A DNA stretch of 64,000 nucleotides from Geodermatophilus tzadiensis (GCF_003002915.1 NZ_PVTG01000008.1:1-64000); one strand, 5' to 3'; counted from the first letter of the stretch, positions 24,309 through 33,141 are shown. Notes: a model not told the origin generated them from the sequence alone. Made by a program: numbers and translations.

Positions 24309-24890
24309 GTGCGTGATCACCGGGGGCGGACCCGACTGGCGACGGCGCTCGTGCTGGGGACGACGCTGCTGTCCGGCTGCTCCGAGGACGCCGAGGCGCC
24401 CGGCGAGAGCCTGCCATCGGCCACCTCGTCGACCCCGACCACCGAGGCGCTGCCCGTCGTGGGTCCGGCCGACTTCCCCGTGCCGCCCGAGGCCCGCACC
24501 CAGGACGCCGCCGGCGCCGAGGCCTTCCTCCGCTACTGGATCGACCTGCTCGACCGTCAGCGCGCCGTCCCCGCCGGCCAGCCGCTGCGCGACCTGGGCC
24601 CGGACTGCGGCGAGTGCCAGCGCATCGCCAAGAACTACGACGACGCAGCTGCCTCCGGGTGGAGGTACGTCGGTGGAGAACTGACCCTCAACGACGTGCC
24701 GGCGCCGGTCATGGAAGCCGACACCGCCTACGTCAGCTTCGGGATCCGCCAGGAAGCCATCGAGGCGGTCGACGGGGCGGGCGCAGTCATCGACAGTCAG
24801 CCGCTGGCACCTAACGTCTTTGGCGGCATTGACCTCACCTGGTCGCCAAGTGATCAGGCGTGGATCGTGACCAGCTTCGGGTTCGGCTGA
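24309..24890 (+). CDS. DUF6318-like lipoprotein
   Basis: 193 aa from GTG 24309; signal peptide ATALVLGTTLLSGC with lipobox Cys near 24, then a Ser/Thr/Pro-rich spacer. The globular part carries segments typical of DUF6318: PPEARTQDAAGAEAFLRYWIDLLDRQ, then DLGPDCGECQRIAKNYDDAA with a CxxC, and a beta-rich C-terminus. Fold is NTF2-like in related lipoproteins (family knowledge). A longer ORF upstream was rejected because it precedes the signal peptide. The stop overlaps the next gene (TGATG), so the two are translationally coupled. Confidence 0.75.
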   Translation: MRDHRGRTRLATALVLGTTLLSGCSEDAEAPGESLPSATSSTPTTEALPVVGPADFPVPPEARTQDAAGAEAFLRYWIDLLDRQRAVPAGQPLRDLGPDCGECQRIAKNYDDAAASGWRYVGGELTLNDVPAPVMEADTAYVSFGIRQEAIEAVDGAGAVIDSQPLAPNVFGGIDLTWSPSDQAWIVTSFGFG

Positions 24891-25801
24891 TGCGGTCGTT
24901 ATTGCGCAGCTTGATTGTTCTTCTAACGCTTGTCCTACTCGGCGACTTCGCCAGCGGGACAGCTAATGCCGCATGCGTCTTCGAGAAGTGCCCAGAAGCC
25001 GGACTGGGTGACGGCTCGGTGACCACCGAGTACTCCGGTGCCGAGATCGGTGGCCTCATCGGCGACGACGGCGGCGGAGGCGACGGTCTGGGGCCCTTCT
25101 ATGTCTATCGCCTGCGCCAGCCCTGCAGCCTCGTCGAGGAGCGCGGCGACGTCTGCAACGCGCTGGACTTCCAGGCCTGTCCCGCGGATCCCGGCCGGGT
25201 GGTCCGCTACCTGACCGTGCAGCAGCGGCCCGTGGTCCGCGCCGACGGTAGTGCTGCCGTGCCGATCCCTGGAGGAGCACAAGCGGGCGACTTCCTCGGT
25301 GACTGGATCGACCTCCGCACGGCCTGCATCGACATCACCGCGCTCAACCCGCCGCCGACACCGGACGAGGTCTTCACCTACTTCCAGCGCCTGCCGCTGC
25401 CGCAGCTGACCACCCGGCACGCCCCACCCGGCGCCGGCCTCTCCGGGCTCCCGGTCGCCTTCTGGACCGACTCGCCCACCACCCAGACCTTCACCGTCGA
25501 CATCCGCGGCTTCACCGTCGTCATCGCCGCGGAGGCGCAGCTGTACACCTGGCGCACCGGCGACCCCGCCGTGCCCACACTGACCAGCACCGAGCCCGGC
25601 GGCCCCTATCCCGACCAGGCCGCCGAGCACCTCTACCGCTCGGGCACCTACACGGCCGGCCTCACCGTGACCTGGGGTGCGACCTTTACCGTCGACGCTA
25701 GCGCGCCGGCCGACGTGCCCGGCACCACCACGACCGACGGCCCGCCAGTCACCTTCGACGTCGTCGAGGCCACCGCCGTCCTCACGAACCCCTACGACTG
25801 A
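24890..25801 (+). CDS. Secreted protein, unknown, partner of the DUF6318-like lipoprotein
   Basis: 303 aa from ATG 24890, overlapping the previous stop. Signal peptide [20 protein letters not shown], then four early Cys ([21 protein letters not shown]) and two more ([15 protein letters not shown]), which fits a disulfide-rich exported protein. The C-terminal half has beta-strand-rich segments ([40 protein letters not shown]) like a PKD or Ig-type domain. Together with the preceding lipoprotein it matches a recurrent actinobacterial secreted pair of unknown role. The first 40 codons use more A/T than the rest. Confidence 0.7.
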   Translation: MRSLLRSLIVLLTLVLLGDFASGTANAACVFEKCPEAGLGDGSVTTEYSGAEIGGLIGDDGGGGDGLGPFYVYRLRQPCSLVEERGDVCNALDFQACPADPGRVVRYLTVQQRPVVRADGSAAVPIPGGAQAGDFLGDWIDLRTACIDITALNPPPTPDEVFTYFQRLPLPQLTTRHAPPGAGLSGLPVAFWTDSPTTQTFTVDIRGFTVVIAAEAQLYTWRTGDPAVPTLTSTEPGGPYPDQAAEHLYRSGTYTAGLTVTWGATFTVDASAPADVPGTTTTDGPPVTFDVVEATAVLTNPYD

Positions 25802-25839
25802 CGTCGACACATGCTTGCAGACTGCTAGCATTCTGCGAC

Positions 25840-26061
25840 ATGCGAACCCTGTACCTGCGCAACGTCCCTGACGAGGTCGTCGAGCGTCTGGAGCGCCTCG
25901 CCGCCCGTGAGGCGACGTCCGTCGGTGCGTTCGCGGTCCGCGAGCTGGCCGAGGCCTCGCGCCGGGCGGACAACGCGGCGCTCCTGGGCGACCTGCCCGA
26001 CCTGGACGTGTCCCCGGACGAGATCGTCGAAGGACTGGACGCCGAGCGCGCCGGGCGGTGA
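25840..26061 (+). CDS. vapB: Ribbon-helix-helix antitoxin (VapB/FitA-like)
   Basis: 73 aa. N-terminal [21 protein letters not shown] gives the strand-helix pattern of RHH DNA-binding antitoxins, followed by helix [19 protein letters not shown] and an acidic C-terminal tail ([15 protein letters not shown]) expected to wrap the toxin. It overlaps vapC by GTGA. The promoter region holds the 8-bp palindrome TGCTAGCA at 25823-25830 and a local AT-richer stretch, a plausible autoregulatory operator. Confidence 0.85.
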   Translation: MRTLYLRNVPDEVVERLERLAAREATSVGAFAVRELAEASRRADNAALLGDLPDLDVSPDEIVEGLDAERAGR

Positions 26062-26441
26062 TCGTCGCCGACGCCTCGGCCGTCGTCTCCGGCCTCCTCA
26101 ACGCCGGACCGGCCCGTGAGCTCCTGGCCCGGGAACGGCTGCACGTGCCACACCTGGCCGACGTCGAGGTCGCCAGCGCGCTCCGCCGCGCCGTGGGTGC
26201 CAGCCGCATCACCGCGGCGGAGGGGTGGTCGGTACTCGACACCTGGCGCCACCTGGGGGTCACCCGCCACGCCGCCCCTGGCCTGCTCGACCGCGTCTGG
26301 CAGCTCCGCGCGAACGTCACGGCCTACGACGCCACCTACGTCGCGCTCGCCGAGGCCCTGGGGTGCGCGCTGGTGACGGCGGACGGGCGGCTCACCCGTG
26401 CGTCCGGCATCGCGTGTCCCGTGACGGTGGTCCCCCGTTGA
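26058..26441 (+). CDS. vapC: PIN-domain ribonuclease toxin (VapC-like)
   Basis: 127 aa. The four acidic PIN-domain residues are present: D5 (VADASAV), E37 (ADVEVASAL), D91 ([10 protein letters not shown]) and D109 (VTADGRL). VapC toxins cleave tRNA or rRNA when released from VapB, halting growth. GTG 26058 overlaps the antitoxin stop, so synthesis is coupled. Complete and apparently functional. Confidence 0.9.
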   Translation: MIVADASAVVSGLLNAGPARELLARERLHVPHLADVEVASALRRAVGASRITAAEGWSVLDTWRHLGVTRHAAPGLLDRVWQLRANVTAYDATYVALAEALGCALVTADGRLTRASGIACPVTVVPR

Positions 26442-26580
26442 GCCCCGCAATCGGGACCCGTCGCGAGAGGGCAGTTGTTGCTGCCGACACGCACGGACAC
26501 GCCCGCGGGAGCGGCACCAACCGCCCACTCGGCCTCGCACCGGCCCGTTCCCCGCTCGGCCCGCCGGGTAGGGGCGGGCG

Positions 26581-27003
26581 ATGAGCGGCGACCCGTTCGG
26601 CCTGCAGCGCTTCGTCGACGCCCAGGCCGGCAGCTACCAGCAGGCGTTGGCGGAGCTCCGCAACGGGCGCAAGACCAGCCACTGGATGTGGTTCGTCTTT
26701 CCGCAGGTCGCCGGGCTCGGCCGCAGCGCGACGGCGCAGCACTACGCGATCCGCGGTCTCGACGAGGCGCGCGCCTACCTCGCCCACCCCGTGCTCGGGC
26801 CCCGGCTGGTCGAGTGCGCGCGGGTCCTGACCGGGCTGCCCGACGGCGACCCGGTGGCGGTGTTCGGCCCCGTCGACGCCGTCAAGCTGCGCTCGTCGAT
26901 GACTCTGTTCGCGCACGCCGACCCGGGACAGTCGGCCTTCCGCGCCGTCCTCGAGCAGTACTTCGGCGGCGCGGAGGACGAGGCGACGACGTCCCGGTTG
27001 TAG
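26581..27003 (+). CDS. DUF1810 family protein
   Basis: 140 aa with the family hallmarks: DPFGLQRFVDAQAGSYQQAL, the strongly conserved KTSHWMWFVFPQVAGLG, ATAQHYAIRGLDEARAYL and VLGPRLVECARVL, then DAVKLRSSMTLFAHA. Family members are small alpha-helical proteins of unknown biochemical role. Ends just before a palindromic repeat (27015-27051) likely to terminate transcription. Confidence 0.88.
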   Translation: MSGDPFGLQRFVDAQAGSYQQALAELRNGRKTSHWMWFVFPQVAGLGRSATAQHYAIRGLDEARAYLAHPVLGPRLVECARVLTGLPDGDPVAVFGPVDAVKLRSSMTLFAHADPGQSAFRAVLEQYFGGAEDEATTSRL

Positions 27004-27014
27004 TCCCGCGCGCA

Positions 27015-27051
27015 GTCGTGCTCTGCCCCGCGGGTGGGGGCAGAGCACGAC
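27015..27051. repeat. Dispersed palindrome family 2, copy 1
   Basis: Perfect 15-bp inverted repeat with arms GTCGTGCTCTGCCCC and GGGGCAGAGCACGAC around a 7-base GC-rich loop, between the DUF1810 gene and the GST-like gene. Two more copies with the same arm sequence but different loops occur at 43391-43429 and 43460-43495. Confidence 0.8.
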
Positions 27052-27113
27052 TTCCCGGCAGGACAGGTGCCGCCCGGCGCGCGGCGGCACCGCGTGTCGG
27101 CGAGGCTGGGTCG

Positions 27114-28172
27114 GTGAGCGACGACAACACCGGGTCCGGGTACGTCAGCAGCGGGCAGGAGTACGCCCGCGACACGAACTACCTGGAGGACCGGATCACC
27201 GCCGACGGGTCGAGCGGGTGGCCCGTCGAGCCCGGCCGCTACCGACTGGTGATCGCCCGCGCCTGTCCCTGGGCCAACCGGGCGGCGATCGTGCGCCGGC
27301 TGCTCGGCCTGGAGCCGGTGATCTCGATGGGCATCTGCGGGCCGACCCACGACGAGCGCAGCTGGACGTTCGACCTCGACCCCGGCGGCCGGGACCCGGT
27401 GCTGGGCTACGAGCGGCTGCAGGAGGCGTTCCTCGCGCGCGACCCGCAGTACCCGCGGGGCATCACGGTGCCGGCGATGGTCGACGTCCCGACGAAGGCC
27501 GTCGTCACCAATGACTTCATGCAGATGACGCTCGACTTCTCCACCCAGTGGACGGCGCACCACCGCGAGGGCGCCCCCGACCTCTATCCCGAGAAGCTGC
27601 GCGACGAGATGGACGAGGTGATGCAGCGCGTCTACACCGAGGTCAACAACGGCGTGTACCGCTGCGGCTTCGCCGGCTCGCAGCGCGCCTACGACAGGGC
27701 GTACGACCGGCTCTGGACGGCGCTGGACTGGCTGGAGGAGCGACTGTCGACGCAGCGCTACCTCATGGGCGACACGATCACCGAGGCCGACGTCCGCCTG
27801 TTCACCACACTGGCCCGCTTCGACGCCGTCTACCACGGCCACTTCAAGTGCAACCGGCAGAAGCTCACCGAGATGCCGGCGCTGTGGGGCTACGCGCGCG
27901 ACCTGTTCCAGACGCCGGGGTTCGGCGACACCACCGACTTCCCGCAGATCAAGGAGCACTACTACGTCGTCCACGCCGACATCAACCCGACGCAGGTCAT
28001 CCCGATGGGGCCGGACACGTCGGTCTGGCTGACCTCGCACGGTCGCGAGGAGCTCGGCGGTTCACCCTTCGGTGAGGGGACGCCGCCCGGGCCGGTCGCG
28101 CCGGGCGAGGAGGTCCCGGCCGACCACGGCCCCGGCGGGATCGGCCACCGGCCCGACGGGGAACGGCACTAG
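27114..28172 (+). CDS. Xi-class glutathione S-transferase-like / hydroquinone reductase (probably mycothiol-linked)
   Basis: 352 aa from GTG 27114 (a longer frame exists upstream but family similarity starts here). The thioredoxin-fold domain has the catalytic Cys in ACPWANRAAIVRRLLGL (C51). Family blocks follow: SMGICGPTHDERSWTF, the ITVPAMVD loop, FMQMTLDFSTQW, and the all-helical domain with EVNNGVYRCGFAGSQRAYD, RYLMGDTITEADVRLFTTLARFDAVYHGHFKCN. Members reduce thiol conjugates of quinones. Actinobacteria lack glutathione, so mycothiol is the likely thiol (inference). The Gly/Pro-rich tail after 330 is not conserved. Confidence 0.88.
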   Translation: MSDDNTGSGYVSSGQEYARDTNYLEDRITADGSSGWPVEPGRYRLVIARACPWANRAAIVRRLLGLEPVISMGICGPTHDERSWTFDLDPGGRDPVLGYERLQEAFLARDPQYPRGITVPAMVDVPTKAVVTNDFMQMTLDFSTQWTAHHREGAPDLYPEKLRDEMDEVMQRVYTEVNNGVYRCGFAGSQRAYDRAYDRLWTALDWLEERLSTQRYLMGDTITEADVRLFTTLARFDAVYHGHFKCNRQKLTEMPALWGYARDLFQTPGFGDTTDFPQIKEHYYVVHADINPTQVIPMGPDTSVWLTSHGREELGGSPFGEGTPPGPVAPGEEVPADHGPGGIGHRPDGERH

Positions 28173-28176
28173 CCGC

Positions 28177-28431
28177 TCAGCACCCGCCGTCGCCCCCGCC
28201 GCCACCGCCGCCGTCGAAGCCGCCCCCGCCCCAGCCGCCGCCGTCGGCACCGAGACCTGCGTGGCCACCGCTGATGTAGGCGCCGCCGGCGAGGTAGCCG
28301 ACGTCGTGCGCGCGGTCGTAGCGCCGTCCCCGGACGGCGGGGCGCCGTCCGGCGCGCGCTCGGGACCGCTGCAGGCCGAAGGCCATCAGGAGCACCGCCG
28401 CGACCACCACGAGGAGCACGACTGCCGTCAT
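28177..28431 (-). CDS. Small membrane protein with Gly-rich tail (copy A)
   Basis: 84 aa: one N-terminal transmembrane helix (VVLLVVVAAVLLMAFGL), an Arg-rich segment (RSRARAGRRP), then a glycine/tryptophan-rich tail (ADGGGWGGGGFDGG) ending in Cys. A tandem relative lies upstream at 28482-28706 with the same layout (MTA-start, TM helix, basic stretch, Gly/Asp tail). No family is assigned; related TMEM-like glycine-rich mini-proteins occur in many actinobacteria. Convergent with the GST-like gene, 4 bp apart. Confidence 0.6.
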   Translation of the reverse strand: MTAVVLLVVVAAVLLMAFGLQRSRARAGRRPAVRGRRYDRAHDVGYLAGGAYISGGHAGLGADGGGWGGGGFDGGGGGGGDGGC

Positions 28432-28481
28432 GGCGGAACTGTCCCGCGACGGAGGCCGGTGCGCCAGTGCTCTCCGCTGGG

Positions 28482-28706
28482 TCAGTCGCCGCCGCCACCT
28501 CCGCCACCGTCGCCGCCGCCGGCGTCACCGGAGTCACCCCAGCCACCGTCGTCGGACGAGTAGCCGTCGTGGTCGTAGCCGCCGGACCCGCCGTCACCGG
28601 CCGCGTGCCGGCCGCGGGGACGGCGACGTGGTGCGGCCCTCCGCGCCACGCTGACGCCCAGGCTGAGCAGGACCGCGAGCACGACCAGGACCACGAGTGC
28701 CGTCAT
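28482..28706 (-). CDS. Small membrane protein with Gly/Asp-rich tail (copy B)
   Basis: 74 aa from ATG 28706: TM helix ALVVLVVLAVLLSLGVSV, basic ARRAAPRRRPRGR, then an acidic glycine-rich tail (GGYDHDGYSSDDGGWGDSGD). Same plan as copy A, 50 bp downstream, so probably a duplicated pair in one operon. The low-complexity C-terminus keeps several frames open on both strands here, so the boundaries rest on the hydrophobic helix and start codon. Confidence 0.55.
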   Translation of the reverse strand: MTALVVLVVLAVLLSLGVSVARRAAPRRRPRGRHAAGDGGSGGYDHDGYSSDDGGWGDSGDAGGGDGGGGGGGD

Positions 28707-29026
28707 GGCGCGCACTGTGCCCGACCACCGACCCGCGTGGGGCGCCTCCCGCCGTGGGACCCGGACAGCCCGCACCGCGGTCGGCGGAGGTGGCGCCCGT
28801 TGCGTCGAGCGCCACCTCCGCCGCCCTTCACGTTGGGCGGGGAGGTCAGGGGTCCCGCGCGCGAGCACAGGTCGCCGGCAGCGGTACCCCCATCCCCGAT
28901 ACCTCCCCGCCCGGTGGCCCCGGCCCAGTCGCCCAGGTCGGGGTCACGCCGGGGAGGCGTGCACGACCGACCTGTGCGGGGAGCGGGAGGACCGGCCCCG
29001 GCGGTGGCGTGCACGCCGGGGAGGGG
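28707..29026. other. Gene-free stretch with short hairpin
   Basis: About 320 bp between two minus-strand genes with no supported gene. A small stem CACGCC/GGCGTG with loop GGGGA lies at 28945-28961, and the words GGCGTGCACG and GCCGGGGAGG recur nearby (28956 and 29006). These could form the terminator of the repeat-protein gene. The start of the Gly-rich protein's promoter should also be here. Confidence 0.45.
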
Positions 29027-31606
29027 TCAGTCGGGCGAGAAGACGGGGTCGGCGACCGTCGGGGACGCCACGTGGTGGATCTGGGCCCCACCGCTGGTCG
29101 CCGCGATCTCGAGACCGGGCAGCGTGGAGGCGAGGACGGCGTCCGGGAGGGCCAGCAGCCCCGCGGACGACGACGACGCGATCGGTGCGGGTGCCGGCGC
29201 AGGAGCGGCGGGCAGCGGCACCGGGGTGGACGCCGGGCTGCCGGCCGGGACCGTGCCGCTGGTGAGCGACGGCGTGGAGGGCGTGGTCGCGCGGGTGGGA
29301 CCGTCGTCGCTCCGGGACGGCTCGGCGGAGGTCCGGACGAAGGCGTCGGCCACGGGGGAGGCGAGCACGGCCGCGGCCGACAGCAGCAGCTGCTGGACGA
29401 TCGGCGGGACGACCGGGGCGGCCGCGAGCGTGACGGCGACGGTCGCCGTCGTGACGACCGGCGCTGCCACCGCGGTGGCGGGAGCGGCGGTCGGCGCCAC
29501 GACCTCGGTCACCGGTGCGGGCACTGGCTCCACGGCCTCGGCGACCGGAGCGGTGGGCTCGGCCGCCGGCACGACCGCCACGACCTCGGCCACCGGCGCC
29601 ACGGCCACCGGCGCCACGGCCACGGTGACCACTCCGGCCACGGGCGGGAGGACCGACGCCACGACCTCGACCACCGTGGCCACCGGCGCGGCGACGGGCG
29701 CGGTGGCGTCGACGACCTCGCTCACAGGCGCCGGAGCGGGCGCCACCGTCTCGACCACGGGAGGCACAGCCGCGACGACGGGGACGACCGGCGCCAGGAG
29801 CTCCGTGACCACCGCTGGGACGGGCTCGACGACCGGCGCCACGGCCCCCACGACCGGCGTCACCCGGTCGACAGCCGGTGCAGCCATCTCGATGACCGGC
29901 GCGACCGGTGTGACGACCTCGACCACGGGCGCGAGGACCGGCGCCACCGCCTCGACGACCGGTGTCACTGCGTCGATGACCGGCGCGGCCACTGCGGGAG
30001 GCGTCGCGATCTGCAGCCCCGGTGGGGTGGCTTCACTGGCGGGCGTGACCGGTCGGGCGACAGGGGCGACCGCCTCGGCGACCGGACGCACCACCGGGGC
30101 CACGACCTCGACCACGGGAGCGGCGACCTCGGCGACCGGCGCGGCCACCACGGGAGGCGTCGCGACCTGCAGCCCCGGGGCCTCGGCGCCACTGGCCGGC
30201 GTGGCCGGTCGGGGGACCGGGACCACGTCCTCGACCACGGGCGCGACGACGGGCGCCACCGCCTCGACGATCGGCGCAGCCCCCACCGGAGGCGTCACGA
30301 TCTGCAGCCCGGGTGGGGCGGCCCCGTTGGCGGGCGTCTCCGGTCGAGCAACCGGGGGGACCGGCTCGGCCACGGGCGTGACGACTGGCGCCACCGCCTC
30401 GACGACCGGTGTCACTGCGTCGATGACCGGCGCGGCCACCGCCGGAGGCGTTGCGATCTGCAGCCCGGGTGGGGCGGCCCCGTTGGCGGGCGTCTCCGGT
30501 CGAGCAACCGGGGGGACCGGCTCGGCCACGGGCGTGACGACCGGTGCCACCGCCTCGACGACCGGCGCGGCCACCGCCGGAGGCGTTGCGATCTGCAGCC
30601 CGGGCGGGACGGCCCCGCTCGCCGGCGTCTCCGGTCGAGCAACCGGGGGGACCGGCTCGGCCACGGGCGTGACGACCGGTGCCACCGCCTCGACGACCGG
30701 CGCGGCCACCGCCGGAGGCGTCGTGTTCTGCAGCCCGGGCGGGACGGCCCCGCTAGCCGGCGTCACCGGTCGCGCTGCCTGAGCAGCTGCCTTGGCGGGC
30801 GGGCCCGCCACCGGAGCGACGTCCGCGACCACGGGCGTCACCGTGTCGACGACCGGCTCCACGACTGGTGCGGCCGTCTCGACCACCGGCTCAGGGACGG
30901 TCTCCACCACGGGCGCGGCAGCCTCGGGGACGGTCTCGGTCACGAGCTCGGTGACCGGTGCGACCACCCCGTCCACCACGGGCACGGCGGTCTCGGCCAC
31001 GGGCTCGACGACGGCATCGCTCGCGGGCTCGACGACCGCCTCGACGACCGGCGGCGTCGGCTCGACCACCGGTTCCACGACGGCCTCGACCGGCGCTGCC
31101 GGCTCAGCCACCGTCTCGGTCGCCGGCTCCACGGCGGCCTCAACCGGGGCCACTGGCTCGACCACCGCGTCGGGCACGGGTTCGGCGCGCGGCGCCACGT
31201 CCTCGACCACCGGCTCGGCGACCGGCTCCGCCACCTGGTCGGTCACCGGCTCCACGACGGCCTCGACCGGGGCCACGGGCTCGACGACCGCATCGGCCAC
31301 GGGTGCGGCGGGCGGCGCGACGCCGTCCGCCACCGGTTCGGGCACGGGCTCGGCGGCCGGCTCCGCCACCTCGGCCACCGTGTCGGCTGCCGGCTCGGCG
31401 ACCGCCTCAGCGACCGGCTCCGTCGCCGCACCGACGACGTCCGCGGCCGTGCCGGACAGGGCCTCGTCAGCCCGTGCCGTACCGGTGAGGGCCAGCGTCA
31501 GCGCGTAGAGGCAGCCCAGCAGCCCGATCAGCAGGAGGACGCGGCGCAGCCAGCACGGGTCGAGCACGGAACCCGCGGCCGCCTTGGCTGAGCGCCCACC
31601 GTCCAT
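29027..31606 (-). CDS. Large secreted or membrane-anchored Pro/Ala/Val-rich repeat protein
   Basis: 859 aa. A membrane helix/signal (VLLLIGLLGCLYALTLALTG then TARA) precedes an N-terminal region of PVxEPV/VVEPV pentad-like repeats (to about residue 280). Six longer units follow (about 280-550), each starting (P/A)PGLQ and containing TPP, AAPV and ARPxTPAS, alternating between 45 and 52 residues. The rest is PV-rich, then a short unique C-terminus without LPxTG. Almost no aromatic or charged residues except Glu, so it is probably an extended, unstructured cell-envelope protein. The repeats make the opposite strand open for more than 900 codons; the minus strand is preferred because it alone yields a signal sequence and coherent repeats. 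Confidence 0.65.
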   Translation of the reverse strand: MDGGRSAKAAAGSVLDPCWLRRVLLLIGLLGCLYALTLALTGTARADEALSGTAADVVGAATEPVAEAVAEPAADTVAEVAEPAAEPVPEPVADGVAPPAAPVADAVVEPVAPVEAVVEPVTDQVAEPVAEPVVEDVAPRAEPVPDAVVEPVAPVEAAVEPATETVAEPAAPVEAVVEPVVEPTPPVVEAVVEPASDAVVEPVAETAVPVVDGVVAPVTELVTETVPEAAAPVVETVPEPVVETAAPVVEPVVDTVTPVVADVAPVAGPPAKAAAQAARPVTPASGAVPPGLQNTTPPAVAAPVVEAVAPVVTPVAEPVPPVARPETPASGAVPPGLQIATPPAVAAPVVEAVAPVVTPVAEPVPPVARPETPANGAAPPGLQIATPPAVAAPVIDAVTPVVEAVAPVVTPVAEPVPPVARPETPANGAAPPGLQIVTPPVGAAPIVEAVAPVVAPVVEDVVPVPRPATPASGAEAPGLQVATPPVVAAPVAEVAAPVVEVVAPVVRPVAEAVAPVARPVTPASEATPPGLQIATPPAVAAPVIDAVTPVVEAVAPVLAPVVEVVTPVAPVIEMAAPAVDRVTPVVGAVAPVVEPVPAVVTELLAPVVPVVAAVPPVVETVAPAPAPVSEVVDATAPVAAPVATVVEVVASVLPPVAGVVTVAVAPVAVAPVAEVVAVVPAAEPTAPVAEAVEPVPAPVTEVVAPTAAPATAVAAPVVTTATVAVTLAAAPVVPPIVQQLLLSAAAVLASPVADAFVRTSAEPSRSDDGPTRATTPSTPSLTSGTVPAGSPASTPVPLPAAPAPAPAPIASSSSAGLLALPDAVLASTLPGLEIAATSGGAQIHHVASPTVADPVFSPD
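29960..30780 (-). repeat. Tandem 135/156-bp coding repeats
   Basis: DNA encoding the PGLQ repeats. On the plus strand the blocks are marked by recurrent CTGCAGCCC, and the units near 30301, 30456, 30591 and 30726 are nearly identical over more than 100 bp. Unit size alternates between 135 and 156 bp by insertion of a seven-residue VIDAVTP-type piece. Expect copy-number variation between strains. Confidence 0.75.
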
Positions 31607-31659
31607 CGCCCCACAGACTAGAGCGACTCCAACCGATCCGCAGCACGGACGGAACTGGA

Positions 31660-32394
31660 TCAGACGATTCGTACCCGCAGCCGCCGGAACCCGCGGCCCT
31701 TGTTCTCCATCTTGACCACCTCAACCCGGCCGACCATCGCCGTCGAGGCCACGTGCGTGCCACCGTCGGCCTGCAGGTCCAGGCCGACGACGTCGACGAT
31801 CCGCACCTGCTCGATGTCGGGCGGCAGCAGGTCGGTCGCGGTGCGGATCAGGTCGGGGATCGCATAGGCCTCCTCGCGCGGGAGGGTCCGCACCACGATC
31901 GGCCGGTCAGCGGTGATCTCGGCGTTGACCGCCTGGGCCACCCGGTCCTTGAAGTCGGCGGGCACCTCGGCGAGGTCGAAGTCCATCCGGGCGGTCAGCG
32001 GCTCCATGTTGCCGCCGGTGACCTTGGCGCCGAAGTCGCGCAGCACGACGCCGGTGAGCACGTGCAGTCCCGAGTGGGTGCGCATCAGCGCCGTCCGCCG
32101 CTCGTCGTCCAGCGCACCGCGGACGGCGGTCCCCGGCGGCGGCACGGGGTCGCCCTCGACCGGGATCAGGTACAGCTCGTCGCCCCTGCGCGTCCCGGCG
32201 ATACGGGTGCGGACGCCGCCCCACAGCAGCACGCCCTCGTCCGGCGGCTGCCCGCCGCCGCCCGGGTAGAAGGCCGACCGGTCGAGCACGATGCCCTGCT
32301 CCGGGTCGGCCGCGACGACGGTGGCGTCCCACTCGCGGACGGTGGCGTCGGCCAGGTCGAGGCGGTGGGTGTGTCCGTGCCGGTCAGCGCTCAC
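31660..32394 (-). CDS. alaX: Alanyl-tRNA editing protein (AlaX type)
   Basis: 244-aa free-standing editing domain that hydrolyses Ser or Gly mischarged on tRNA-Ala. Zinc-site motif THSGLH (H107, H111) and the second motif ADGGTHV (H214) are present, along with AFYPGGGGQPPDEG, the usual N-terminal glycine-rich loop of the AlaRS editing fold, and VTGGNMEPLTARMDFDL. The usual Cys of CGGTH is Asp here, as in many actinobacterial AlaX proteins. GTG start at 32394. Confidence 0.9.
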   Translation of the reverse strand: MSADRHGHTHRLDLADATVREWDATVVAADPEQGIVLDRSAFYPGGGGQPPDEGVLLWGGVRTRIAGTRRGDELYLIPVEGDPVPPPGTAVRGALDDERRTALMRTHSGLHVLTGVVLRDFGAKVTGGNMEPLTARMDFDLAEVPADFKDRVAQAVNAEITADRPIVVRTLPREEAYAIPDLIRTATDLLPPDIEQVRIVDVVGLDLQADGGTHVASTAMVGRVEVVKMENKGRGFRRLRVRIV

Positions 32395-32415
32395 CCCCGC
32401 ATCGTGCCCCCGCGG

Positions 32416-33141
32416 TCAGGCCGCCCGGCCGCCGGCCAGCCCGTCGGCCCGCGCCAGGAACGCCGCCACCAGCCGCGCGCACGCCGCGGCCGAGACCTCC
32501 CGCCGGGCGGCGATCTCCGCCCGCAGCCCGGGCACGAGCGCGGCGGCCCCCGGCGGCGGCGGGCCGGTCAGCTCCCAGGTCTCCTCCCACGCGGAGAACA
32601 CACCCGGGTCGATCTCCGGGTGGAACTGCACGCCCAGGTGCGGCCCGTACGCGAACGCCTGCACGGCCCGCTGGGTGCGGGCCACCTCGACGCCACCGGG
32701 CGGCACGGTGAACCGGTCGCCGTGGTACTCGAACCACAGCCCGGCCGGCACCAGCTCCGGGTCGGCCGTCTCGACCGGCAGGAAGCCGTGCTCCCCCGCC
32801 GGCGCCGCCGAGACCACCCCGCCGAGCACCCGCGACAGCGCCTGCCCGCCGAAGCAGACCCCGAGCACCGGCGTCCCGGCGTCCACCGCCCGTCGCAGGT
32901 AGGCCAGCTCCGTGGCCAGCCAGGGCACCGTGTCGTCGTAGGCGGCCGCGCCCGAGCCCATCACGACGAGCGTGTCCAGCGTGGCCGGGTCGGGCAGGTC
33001 GGTGAGCAGCGGCGAGGGCCCGACCGTCGTCCCGACGACGACGTCGAGCCCCTGTGCCTCCAGCGCCGGCCGCAGCGTGCCGACCAGCCGGTGCCCCCGC
33101 GAGGGGTCGGCGTCGTGGACCAGGACGAGCGCGCTCCGCAT
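32416..33141 (-). CDS. Class I glutamine amidotransferase-like protein
   Basis: 241 aa from ATG 33141. Class I GATase triad: nucleophile C96 in VLGVCFGGQ, and H174/E176 in VQFHPEID. Stand-alone GATases of this subgroup (GuaA-like domain without synthetase) may hydrolyse Gln-containing or gamma-glutamyl compounds; exact reaction unknown. Gap of 21 bp to AlaX, same strand, so probably cotranscribed. A longer upstream frame was rejected as it precedes the family start MRSALVLVHDADP. Confidence 0.82.
   Translation of the reverse strand: MRSALVLVHDADPSRGHRLVGTLRPALEAQGLDVVVGTTVGPSPLLTDLPDPATLDTLVVMGSGAAAYDDTVPWLATELAYLRRAVDAGTPVLGVCFGGQALSRVLGGVVSAAPAGEHGFLPVETADPELVPAGLWFEYHGDRFTVPPGGVEVARTQRAVQAFAYGPHLGVQFHPEIDPGVFSAWEETWELTGPPPPGAAALVPGLRAEIAARREVSAAACARLVAAFLARADGLAGGRAA

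Noticed and set aside
29960-30780. Regular repeats that might be a CRISPR array
   Set aside because: Units are 135-156 bp, in frame and protein-coding; no spacer-repeat alternation of 24-40 bp.
28467-31591. Two long plus-strand frames rich in Gly/Ser/Thr or Arg/Asp/His across the repeat-protein region
   Set aside because: They are antisense by-products of the Pro/Ala/Val repeats; no signal peptide, no ribosome-binding site and no known motif.
31240-31606. LPxTG or other sorting signal of the repeat protein
   Set aside because: No sortase motif in the protein; the only hydrophobic segment is N-terminal.
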